From NCBI GenBank assembly GCA_963781035.1, contig CAWAEN010000004.1:310001-374000 (forward strand): a stretch of DNA of 64,000 nt. The letters run 5' to 3'. Below, piece by piece: positions 1 through 11,964 of the stretch (positions within the stretch are counted from its first letter, which is position 1; every line of letters starts with the position of its first letter). Source of the stretch: SZUA-35 sp963781035. Its GTDB lineage: Bacteria; Actinomycetota; Acidimicrobiia; Acidimicrobiales; SZUA-35. Below the pieces are notes generated by a model that ran no database searches, had not been told where the DNA came from, and was given only the letters and a program-made list of their open reading frames with translations. The position numbers and the translations under genes were made by a program.

Positions 1-227
1 TCAGCTTCATCACGAAGACCCCTCCGACCTCACAGCTCATCAAGAAGGCGGCCGGTATCGACAAGGGCGCCTCTGACCCGAAGCGCGATCGTGCGGGTTC
101 GATCACCGAAGCTCAGGTCGCCGAGATCGCCGAAGTCAAGATGCCCGATCTCAACGCCTACGACCTCGAAGCTGCGAAGCAGCAGGTCAAGGGCACCGCT
201 CGACAGATGGGCGTCCGAGTACGCTGA
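1..227 (+). CDS. rplK: 50S ribosomal protein L11, C-terminal part
   Basis: This is the end of rplK; the 5' part lies before the window and the frame opens at base 3. The 74 visible residues include KTPPTSQLIKKAAG and the closing helix SITEAQVAEIAEVKM, which belong to the rRNA-binding C-terminal domain of L11. L11 binds the GTPase-associated centre of 23S rRNA and is used during factor-dependent GTP hydrolysis. It stands in the usual order just before rplA. Recognition is from family knowledge and the frame is uninterrupted. Confidence 0.95.
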   Translation, partial: SFITKTPPTSQLIKKAAGIDKGASDPKRDRAGSITEAQVAEIAEVKMPDLNAYDLEAAKQQVKGTARQMGVRVR

Positions 228-260
228 AACTCTGCGGGCGCCTGGGCGCCCTCCGAGTTT
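227..260 (+). terminator. Hairpin directly after rplK (possible terminator or attenuator)
   Basis: A two-part inverted repeat starts at the last base of the rplK stop codon: outer arms AAACTC/GAGTTT and inner arms GGGCGCC/GGCGCCC with a two-base loop, separated by a 3-by-3 internal bulge. No clear T-run follows, so termination is uncertain. It could instead stabilise the rplK mRNA end or attenuate read-through into rplA. Confidence 0.4.
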
Positions 261-424
261 CGCAAGTTCTTCGCTGACGCTCACGAACGTTCGTCCTCGC
301 TGGCGCTCGTCCTCAACGGAGTGCTCGCTGACGCTCTCAAGTCCAGCACAGCAAACAGTTCTGACAATACAGAGGCTCGGCGTGTTCACCTCGACCGCCG
401 GCCGTACCAACGAGGGAGCCAGAC

Positions 425-1123
425 ATGGCAAAGGGCAAGAAGTATCTCGACGCAACCAAGCGCTACGACCGGGACCATCTCCACAGTCCCCGCGAAGCGA
501 TGGAACTGGTGAAGAGCCTCGCCAGCGCGAAGTTCGACGAGTCGGTCGACGTGAGCCTGCGTCTCGGTGTCGATCCCCGCAAGGCCGATCAGATCGTGCG
601 TGGCACGGTGGCCCTTCCGGCCGGAACGGGCAAGACCATCCGCGTCGCCGTGTTCGCCACCGGTGAGGCTGCAGCCGCCGCAACCGAGGCCGGTGCCGAC
701 TTGGTCGGTGGCGAAGAACTGGTCGAAGAGGTCAACGGCGGCATGCTCGACTTCGACCTCGCCATCTCCACCCCAGAACTCATGCCCAAGGTGGGCACGC
801 TTGGTCGAGTGCTCGGCCCCCGAGGTCTGATGCCGAACCCGAAGACCGGCACGGTCACGCCGGACGTCGGCAAGGCCGTCCGCGACTTCAAGGGTGGAAC
901 GGTCGAGTACCGGACGGACCGCTACGCGAACATCGCTGTGTCGATCGGCAAGGCGGGCTTCGAGGTCGACGATCTCGTCCGCAACTTCGACACGCTGCTC
1001 GACGAGATCCTCAAGGCGAGGCCGGCATCGGCCAAGGGCCGCTACATCCTCAAGCTCAATGCGTCGACGACCATGGGCCCGGGCGTCAAGATCGACCCGA
1101 ACCGCCTCGGTTCTTCCGACTGA
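425..1123 (+). CDS. rplA: 50S ribosomal protein L1
   Basis: The 232-residue product has the usual L1 length and the family blocks IVRGTVALPAGTGKT and LGPRGLMPNPKTGTVT. L1 binds 23S rRNA at the mobile stalk near the E site and in many bacteria represses its own rplKA mRNA. The ATG at 425 has a strong GAGGGAG ribosome site 7 bases upstream. A 197-bp spacer separates it from rplK, longer than in most species; I saw no convincing promoter there. Confidence 0.97.
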   Translation: MAKGKKYLDATKRYDRDHLHSPREAMELVKSLASAKFDESVDVSLRLGVDPRKADQIVRGTVALPAGTGKTIRVAVFATGEAAAAATEAGADLVGGEELVEEVNGGMLDFDLAISTPELMPKVGTLGRVLGPRGLMPNPKTGTVTPDVGKAVRDFKGGTVEYRTDRYANIAVSIGKAGFEVDDLVRNFDTLLDEILKARPASAKGRYILKLNASTTMGPGVKIDPNRLGSSD

Positions 1124-1466
1124 GCCCGTTCTGCGGAGCCAGAGCCTCAGAAGTGAGGCCCACGTTCCGCAGAACAGGGTGTGTCGAACTGGTGGTCGTC
1201 ACGAGGCAGTGCGGTTTCGGCCGTCCGCTCGCTAGCCTTGCCCGCTGCACACATCGAAGCTCGCCAGAGATGTTCGGGTGTCGTCACCGCAGTTCGCTGT
1301 GGGGGCGGCGTAACGCCGGATGAGGTGATTGACTTCTGCACTCTCTTCGCTCCTCGCACCGCCTCTGGGCTGTGTGTTCGAACTCGAAGGTGGTGGGGAA
1401 ACCGATCGACCTTGGCGTCGATCGTGCAGAACCCATCCATCACACGAACACACGAGAGGAGGTGCA
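1124..1466 (+). promoter_or_regulatory. rplJ leader with large hairpin; possible L10 autoregulatory leader
   Basis: This 343-bp stretch between rplA and rplJ holds no credible gene. Right after the rplA stop is a nested hairpin: GTTCTGCGGA at 1128-1137 pairs with TCCGCAGAAC at 1166-1175, enclosing GCCTCA/TGAGGC (1144-1149 and 1154-1159). Closer to rplJ, GATCGAC and GTCGATC form another stem. In many bacteria the mRNA ahead of rplJ binds the L10-L12 complex for feedback control; by position this leader could do the same, but I did not identify the kink-turn. A variant of the first hairpin occurs before rplM. Confidence 0.45.
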
Positions 1467-2198
1467 ATGGACAACCCACGACCGGAAAAGGTCGCCATCG
1501 TCGCAGAGGTCAAGGATCGACTCGAGTCTGCTGAAGCGGTGATGGTCACCGAGTATCGGGGATTGACCGTCGAGGCGCTTTCGCAGCTGCGGACCAGTCT
1601 TCGTCCCGCAGGCGGAAGCTACAAGGTCTACAAGAACACCTTGGTCCGTCGCGCCGCCGAAGGTCTCAACGAGGAGTTCTCCGAACTGCTCGTCGGTCCG
1701 ACGGCACTGACGTTCACCGAGTCCACGCCTGAGGGCGAGGCCGGCGATGTCGTCACCGTGGCGAAGGCCCTCAAGGACTTCGCCAAGGACAATCCGAACC
1801 TCATCGTCAAGGGTGGCCTTTTCGAAGGCCAGTTCATCGACGCCGACGGGCTCAAGCAGCTCGCCGACATCGAACCACGCGAAGTCCTGTTGGCCAAGCT
1901 GGCCGGCATGATCGCTGCCCCGATGACGCAAATGGCCGGACTGCTCCAAGCACTGCCACGCGACATGGCCTACGGCCTCAAGGCACTCATCGACCAAGGC
2001 GGCGCCCCAGGCGCCCCGCCTGCGGCCGACGAGGCACCAGCCGAAGCACCCGCTGCCGAAGCAGCAGCCGCTGCCGATGCAGCTGAAGCACCCGCTGCCG
2101 ATGCAGCTGAAGAACCCGCTGCCGATGCAGCCGAAGAACTGGCTGCAGACGCAGCCGACGAGCCCGCTGCCGATGCAGCAGAGACTGAAGAGAGCTGA
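1467..2198 (+). CDS. rplJ: 50S ribosomal protein L10 with extended repeat tail
   Basis: L10 forms the base of the ribosomal stalk and carries L7/L12 dimers on its C-terminal helix. The ATG at 1467 was chosen because AGGAGGTG sits three bases upstream and the protein then starts MDNPRPEKVAIV, as expected; the frame is open further upstream but without family similarity. The core ends near residue 180. It is followed by about 60 residues made of Ala, Glu, Asp and Pro arranged as octapeptide repeats. The total of 243 residues is much longer than the usual 165-180. rplL starts 2 bases after the stop. Confidence 0.95.
   Translation: MDNPRPEKVAIVAEVKDRLESAEAVMVTEYRGLTVEALSQLRTSLRPAGGSYKVYKNTLVRRAAEGLNEEFSELLVGPTALTFTESTPEGEAGDVVTVAKALKDFAKDNPNLIVKGGLFEGQFIDADGLKQLADIEPREVLLAKLAGMIAAPMTQMAGLLQALPRDMAYGLKALIDQGGAPGAPPAADEAPAEAPAAEAAAAADAAEAPAADAAEEPAADAAEELAADAADEPAADAAETEES
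2068..2187 (+). repeat. Five 24-bp tandem repeats inside the rplJ tail
   Basis: Five successive 24-bp units (the last slightly short) begin CCGCTGCCGATGCAG and encode variants of the octapeptide PAADAAEE. The first three differ by one or two bases, the fourth is more diverged. The repeat stays in frame, so gain or loss of a unit would change the L10 tail by eight residues. Confidence 0.8.
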
Positions 2199-2200
2199 CC

Positions 2201-2578
2201 ATGACCAAAGATGAAATCCTCGAAGGCATTGCCAACCTGACCGTCCTCGAGCTCTCCGAGCTCCTCACCGACTTCGAAGAGAAGTTCGGTGTGACCGCCG
2301 CTGCTCCGGTGGCCGTTGCTGCAGCCGGCGCTCCCGCCGGTGGCGACGCCGGTGCCGAGGAAGAAAAGGACAGCTTCGACGTCGTGCTCACCGGAGCCGG
2401 CGACAAGAAGATCCAGGTGATCAAGGCCGTCCGTGAGCTCACCAGCCTCGGACTCAAGGAAGCCAAGGAGCTCGTCGAAGGCGCCCCCGCCAACGTGATC
2501 GAGGGTGCGTCCAAGGACGACGCCGAGGCAGCCAAGGCCAAGATCGAAGAGGCCGGCGGAGCCGTCGAACTCAAGTAG
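2201..2578 (+). CDS. rplL: 50S ribosomal protein L7/L12
   Basis: The 125-residue acidic stalk protein has the expected three parts: an N-terminal dimerisation helix pair, an Ala/Gly-rich hinge (about residues 40-55) and a C-terminal factor-binding domain with GLKEAKELVE. It recruits translation GTPases such as the EF-G and EF-Tu encoded later in this window. It is translated right after rplJ and followed by a strong terminator. Confidence 0.97.
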   Translation: MTKDEILEGIANLTVLELSELLTDFEEKFGVTAAAPVAVAAAGAPAGGDAGAEEEKDSFDVVLTGAGDKKIQVIKAVRELTSLGLKEAKELVEGAPANVIEGASKDDAEAAKAKIEEAGGAVELK

Positions 2579-2614
2579 GAATTGGCCGCCTTCGGCGGTT
2601 CGAACCTCGATCTA

Positions 2615-2654
2615 CCGAGCTCCCCGCACTCCGGTGCGGGGAGCTCGGCGTTTT
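2615..2654 (+). terminator. Rho-independent terminator after rplL
   Basis: A perfect 15-bp GC-rich stem (CCGAGCTCCCCGCAC with its complement) closes a four-base loop and is followed by CGTTTT. This ends the rplJL transcript, or attenuates read-through into rpoBC. Confidence 0.85.
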
Positions 2655-2685
2655 GACACCCGCGTGACAACCTGGAGAGGGATGC

Positions 2686-2714
2686 TTGACCTCGGGCCGA
2701 GGCTTCTTTACCAT
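2686..2714 (+). promoter_or_regulatory. Probable sigma-70 promoter for rpoBC
   Basis: TTGACC at 2686-2691 and TACCAT at 2709-2714 are separated by 17 bases, a good match to the housekeeping consensus. It lies after the rplL terminator and about 200 bases before rpoB, leaving a long untranslated leader (about 2720-2916) in which I see no other clear element. Confidence 0.6.
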
Positions 2715-2916
2715 CACGACCGCGGTAGTTGTGGGCTGCGCGCGGCGCCCCTATGCTTGAGCGAACCGTGCTCGCGCCTTTGTGCTTTCTCGACCCCAGA
2801 AATCTGTCCGAGCGGCCTCACCAGCCAATCGAGTCAGACCATGAGATCCAGGTGGCCAACAGGATTCACGCGCGCCGGCTTCCGACTGCTCGTCGTGCAA
2901 CCCCTGGTGGTGTCCT

Positions 2917-6511
<3,595 letters not shown>

Positions 6512-6522
6512 GGGAGCGGTAC

Positions 6523-9500
6523 ATGCTTGACGTCAACGATTTCGACCAGCTGAAGATCGGTCTGGCCACCGCCGACTCGATTCGTATGTGGTCCAACGGC
6601 GAAGTGAAGAAGCCGGAGACCATCAACTACCGCACGCTGAAGCCGGAGAAAGACGGCCTCTTCTGCGAGAAGATCTTCGGTCCCCAGAAGGACTGGGAAT
6701 GCGCCTGCGGCAAGTACAAGCGCGTCCGGTTCAAGGGCATCATCTGTGAGCGTTGTGGCGTCGAAGTCACCCGCTCGAAGGTGCGTCGCGAGCGCATGGG
6801 CCACATCGAGCTCGCCGCTCCGTGCGTCCACATCTGGTACCTCCGCGGTACCCGCTCGTGGCTTGCCTACCTCCTCATGGGTACCGAGCCTCGCGAGGAG
6901 CTGAAGGCCAAGCAGCTCGAGAAGGTCATCTACTTCGCAGCGTCGCTGGTCACTCATGTCGACGAGGAGAAGCGCGACGAGGACCTCCCGAACATCGAGG
7001 CCGAAGTCGTTGCCGAACGCGAAGCCATCACCAAGGAGATGGAACTCCGTCTTGCTGAAGAGCACGAGGCGGTCGAGAAGGAAATCGCCCAGATGGAGAC
7101 CGACGGCGCGAAGGACACCGAGCTCCGTGCTCGCCAGCGCTCCGCCGACAAGGACTTCGCTGCCACTCGTGAGCAGTACGAGATGGAACTCGACGTCCTC
7201 GATCGGGCGTTCGACGAGTTCAAGGATCTCTTCGCACGCAAGATCCTCGAAGACGAGATGCTCTGGCGTGAAATGACCGACCGGTGGGGCGAGTACTTCG
7301 ACGGCGGCATGGGGGCCGACTCCATCGCCCAGTTGGTCGAGCGGATCGACTTCGACGAGGAAGAGATCAAGCTCCGCGCTGCGATCGATCCAGAAGAGGG
7401 CGTGAAGCCGCTCAGCGCCCAGCGCAAGCAGAAGGCCATCAAGCGTCTCAAGATCGTCGCTGCCTTCAACCGTCGCGACGACAACGGGCGTCGGATCAAC
7501 GACCCCCGGGCCATGATCCTCGATGTCGTTCCCGTGATCCCGCCGGAACTGCGCCCGATGGTGCAGCTCGACGGTGGCCGCTTCGCGACATCAGATCTCA
7601 ACGACCTCTACCGCCGAGTGATCAACCGGAACAACCGGCTCAAGCGGCTGCTCGATCTCGGCGCTCCGGAGATCATCGTCAACAACGAGAAGCGCATGCT
7701 GCAGGAGGCCGTCGACGCACTGTTCGACAATGGTCGCCGCGGTCGTCCGGTCACCGGACCGGGCAATCGTCCGCTCAAGTCGCTCTCCGACATGCTCAAG
7801 GGAAAGCAGGGCCGGTTCCGTCAGAACCTGCTCGGCAAGCGCGTCGACTACTCCGGCCGTTCGGTCATCGTCGTCGGCCCGACCCTCAAGTTCCATCAGT
7901 GCGGACTGCCGAAGATCATGGCGCTCGAGCTGTTCAAGCCGTTCGTCATGAAGCGGCTCGTCGACCAGGAACTGGCGCAGAACATCAAGTCGGCCAAGCG
8001 CATGGTCGAGCGTCGCCGCCCGCAGGTGTGGGAAGTCCTCGAAGAGGTCATCCAAGAGCATCCCGGTGATGCTCAACCGTGCACCCACGCTGCACCGTCT
8101 CGGCATCCAGGCCTTCGAGCCGGTGCTTGGTCGAGGGCAAGGCGATCCAGATCCATCCGCTGGTCTGCACCGCGTTCAACGCTGACTTCGACGGCGACCA
8201 GATGGCGGTACACCTGCCGCTGTCCGCCGAGGCACAGGCCGAGGCTCGTGTGCTGATGCTCAGCGCGAACAACGTGTTGAGCCCGGCCCACGGCCGTCCG
8301 CTCGTCACCCCGACCCAGGACATGGTGATCGGCGCGTTCTACCTGTCGGAGATCGTCGACGACGATCCAGACGCGTACGTGCCCACCTTCCGTCGCGAGG
8401 ACGAGGTCGAGCGTGCCTACGAGGCCGGCGACATCACGTTGCACCAGCCGATCTTCTTCCGTCGTCCCGACCTGCTCCTCGAGCCGGCAAACGGGAAGGC
8501 GGCTGTCTACGCCCGCACCACCGCGGGTCGGGTCTTCTTCAACGAGGCGCTCCCTGATCGTTTCCCCTTCGTGAACCACGTGATCAAGAAGCGCGACATC
8601 GGCGTCATCGTCGATGAGCTCGCCACGGGGTACCCGAAGGCCGAGGTCGGGGCCACCCTCGACCGCATCAAGGACCTGTCGTTCCACTTCGCCATGAAGT
8701 CGGGTCTGACCGTGTCGGTCGACGATGTGCAGACGCCCGTCGAGAAGAAGGCGATCCTCGATCTCCACGAACTCGAGGCCGACAAGATCGAGGTCCAGTA
8801 CCTCAAGGGCATCATCACCGATGGCGAGCGTCGTCAGAAAGAGGTCGAGATCTGGACGCAGGCCACCGATGAGGTCCGGGCGGCCATGGAGGTCAACCTC
8901 AAGTCGAAGCGCTTCAACCCGATCGACATGATGGTCGGCTCCGGTGCTCGAGGAAACATGATGCAGGTCCGCCAGATCGCGGGCATGCGTGGCCTCGTGG
9001 CCAACCCACGAGGCGACATGATCCCTCGCCCGATCAAGTCGAACTTCCGTGAAGGCTTGACCATGTTGGAGTACTTCATTGCGACTCCGGGCGCTCGTAA
9101 GGGTCTTGTCGACACCGCGCTGCGTACCGCTGACTCCGGGTATCTCACCCGTCGTCTGGTCGACGTCGCACAGGAAGTGATCATCAACGATCGCGATCCG
9201 TTCGCCGACGGCCGTCCGGTTCGTGGTCTGATGCTCCACGACATCAAGCCGGACGGGTACTACAACCGCCACACCGGCGCAGCTTCGGACGCAACCGATC
9301 CCGATGCCCGCATGGTGCGCACCTACGTCGAGACCCGTCTCTACAGCCGGGTGCTCGCCGACGATCAGACCCTCGAGGATGGCACCGTCATCCCCAAGGG
9401 AACGATGGTCACCGAGGAATACATGGAACAGCTGCGAGACGACCCGGGGAACACCTCGGTTCGTGTGCTCTCGCCGCTCACCGATGACTCCCCGGTCGGC

Positions 9501-10491
9501 ATCTCGGCGGCCAGCTACGGCATGTCGCTCGCGACCGGCATCACCATCGAAGTCGGCGAGGCGGTTGGTGTCATCGCTGCCCAGTCGATCGGCGAGCCCG
9601 GCACCCAGCTGACGATGCGTACCTTCCACACCGGTGGTGTGGCCGGTGGCGCCGACATCGCCGGCGGTCTTCCCCGTGTGGTCGAGCTCTTCGAAGCTCG
9701 CAGCCCCAAGGGCAAGGCCACCCTCGCTCGAGTCTCCGGCATCGTTCGCGTCGCCGAGGACGAAGGCAAGGGCAAGGTCATCACGGTCGTCACCGACGAC
9801 GGTGACGAAGACGTCTACACCGTGCCGCTGGCGGCTCGTCTCGAAGTCGTCGACGGTCAGGAGATCACGGCTGGTGAAGCCGATCGTCGATGGTCCTCGC
9901 GACCCGAAGGAACTCCTCGAGATCCGTGGTATCCGTGAGACGCAGCAGTACCTGGTCGAGGAAGTCCAGAAGGTCTACCGCGATCAGGGTGTGTCGATCC
10001 ACGACAAGCACATCGAGCTCATCGTTCGTCAGATGACCCGCCGGGTCGGCATCCACGAGCCAGGCGAGTCCGACTTCTTGCCGGGCGAGCGTGTCGATCA
10101 GTGGCGATTCGCCGACGCCAACAAGCGTCTCGTGCAAGAGGGTGCACGACCCGCCGAGGGTCGCCCGGAGATCATGGGTATCACCAAGGCCTCGCTGGCC
10201 ACCGATTCCTGGCTCTCCGCTGCATCGTTCCAGGAGACCACCCGGGTGCTCACCGAAGCTGCCATCGAGGGCAAGTCAGACTCGATGATCGGCCTCAAGG
10301 AGAACATCATCATCGGCAAGCTGATCCCGGCCGGCACCGGGCTGATGCGCCACCGCGAGTTGCAGACCAGCGCTCCGGACTACCAGCCGATGGAGTTCTT
10401 CAGCTCCGAGGGTGAGGAAGTCGAGACGGCGCAGTGGCTGGCTTCGGTCAGCAACCAGCTCGACGCCTCTGCGGAGCCGACGATCGGCTGA
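6523..10491 (+). CDS. rpoC: DNA-directed RNA polymerase subunit beta'
   Basis: Beta' supplies the catalytic magnesium site. The N-terminal zinc-binding cluster (CxC then CxxC, about residues 60-78) and the absolutely conserved NADFDGDQMAVH (8178-8213) are present. Three extra bases interrupt the frame: a C near 8063, a T near 8127 and an A near 9877. Together they restore the frame, and the corrected protein is about 1,321 residues, a normal size. The ATG at 6523 follows GGGGAG. A terminator follows the TGA at 10491. Confidence 0.96.
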
Positions 10492-10538
10492 TCCGCATCG
10501 TCCTGGACTCAGGCGTCCTGGACTCAGAATCGTGTGCT

Positions 10539-10580
10539 CCGAACGGCGGGTGGCTTCGGCCATCCGCCGTTCGGCGTTTT
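10539..10580 (+). terminator. Rho-independent terminator after rpoC
   Basis: A 16-bp stem with one mismatch (CCGAACGGCGG..., TTCG loop, complement) is followed by CGTTTTC. It sits 47 bases after the rpoC stop and ends the rpoBC transcript. Just before it a 14-base sequence, CGTCCTGGACTCAG, occurs twice in a row (about 10498-10527). Confidence 0.85.
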
Positions 10581-10618
10581 CGGCTGCCGGCATCGAAGCG
10601 GTTCCTCGGCGGTGAGCC

Positions 10619-11359
10619 ATGACACGACTCCGAGTCCCAGCCGTCATATCCTTCGACATGCAGATTTCTTCCCGACGGTTGATGGCAGCGCTCGTGACGG
10701 GCTCGATGTTCCTCGCGGCATGCGGCGGCAGCGATGCCGACGATGCGAGCAAGGACGTCGGCGACACGACTGAAGAGTCATCGACCTCGACCGACGAGGC
10801 CGAGACCACCACGACCACGGCGGCCGAGACCACTACGACCACGGCGGCCGAGACCACCACGACCGTGGTGGAGGCGGCGCCGTTCAGCGGCCCGGCCGAC
10901 GGTGTGCTCTTCACCGATGGAGGCGGTCTCTATTCGATGCTGACCGGACCCGGTTGGGTCGACGCGTCCGACGTCTTCCCGGACGGCGTCCAGGGATGGT
11001 TCACCGGTAACGAGACGGCGGCGTTTGCCGAGAACATCAACATCGTGACGAACTCGATACCGAGCGGCACGCCTCTCGACCTCGCCATCGAGGCGAGCAT
11101 CGAACAGCTCGGGGCGACCTTCGACAACTTCACGCTGATCGAGTCCGGCGTCGTGCCCGGTACCAACCATCCCGAGCTCGGGTTCCTCGAATACACGGCC
11201 GATCAGGCGGGTGTCACGATTCGGTTCATGCAGACCTTCGGTCTGTGGGATGGCACGCTGGTCGTCTTCACCGCTCCGACCGATGCGGAGAACGGCGAGG
11301 CCGCCATCGACGCGCTCGTTCCGTACGGACTCACCATCGCACCGCCTGTCGCTCGCTGA
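10619..11359 (+). CDS. Putative secreted lipoprotein with Thr-rich linker
   Basis: A hydrophobic signal peptide ending in the lipobox LAAC predicts cleavage before Cys, lipid attachment and display outside the membrane. The signal fits best with the internal ATG at 10658 (MQISSRRLMAALV), but the ATG at 10619 has a better ribosome site, so the start is open. After the Cys come an acidic/Ser stretch and a linker with repeated TTTTTAAE, then about 160 residues I do not recognise. It is monocistronic between the rpoC terminator and the cox operon. Confidence 0.75.
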   Translation: MTRLRVPAVISFDMQISSRRLMAALVTGSMFLAACGGSDADDASKDVGDTTEESSTSTDEAETTTTTAAETTTTTAAETTTTVVEAAPFSGPADGVLFTDGGGLYSMLTGPGWVDASDVFPDGVQGWFTGNETAAFAENINIVTNSIPSGTPLDLAIEASIEQLGATFDNFTLIESGVVPGTNHPELGFLEYTADQAGVTIRFMQTFGLWDGTLVVFTAPTDAENGEAAIDALVPYGLTIAPPVAR

Positions 11360-11499
11360 TCTCTGAGGTCCCGAGCTTCGACGAGCACGGCTGTCGGCGG
11401 TGTGGAATAGTTGGCTCAGCATGTGATCGGCGCCGCTCGTGTCCGAGGGGGCGAGCGTTGCCGGTCGGGCAGCAGGAGTCGCAACCACAAGGGGGACCA

Positions 11500-11964
11500 G
11501 TGAAGGTCGATGTAACTGTCAACGGTACGGCGCGGAGCGCCGACGTCGAACCTCGAACTCTCCTCGTGCATTTCTTGCGCGAGGACCTGGCGCTGACCGG
11601 CACGAATGTCGGCTGTGACACGTCGTCGTGCGGGGCCTGCACGATCCACATCGACGGCGAGTCGGTGAAGTCGTGCACGATGCTGGCCGTGCAGGCCAGA
11701 GGTGCCGAGATCACCACGATCGAAGGGATGGCGTCCGCCGACGGGGAACTGCACCCGATGCAGGCCGCGTTCATGGAATGCCACGGACTGCAATGTGGCT
11801 ACTGCACTCCGGGGATGGTCATGGCCGCCACCTCGTTGCTGAAGGAGAACCCCAACCCGACCGAGACCGAGATTCGTGAAGGGCTCGAAGGCAATCTCTG
11901 CCGTTGCACCGGCTACCACAACATCGTCAAATCCGTTCAGACCGCAGCAGGAGTTGCATCATGA
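11500..11964 (+). CDS. coxS: Molybdenum hydroxylase small subunit, two [2Fe-2S] clusters (CoxS family)
   Basis: Electron-transfer subunit of a CO dehydrogenase/xanthine dehydrogenase-type enzyme. The N-terminal plant-type ferredoxin cluster uses GCDTSSCGACTI plus a downstream Cys; the C-terminal four-helix cluster uses CGYCTPGM and NLCRCTGY. The GTG at 11500 gives a 154-residue protein and has AAGGGGG upstream; the frame is open further up without homology. The stop overlaps the coxL start (ATGA). Gene order S-L-M differs from the classical coxMSL. Confidence 0.93.
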   Translation: MKVDVTVNGTARSADVEPRTLLVHFLREDLALTGTNVGCDTSSCGACTIHIDGESVKSCTMLAVQARGAEITTIEGMASADGELHPMQAAFMECHGLQCGYCTPGMVMAATSLLKENPNPTETEIREGLEGNLCRCTGYHNIVKSVQTAAGVAS

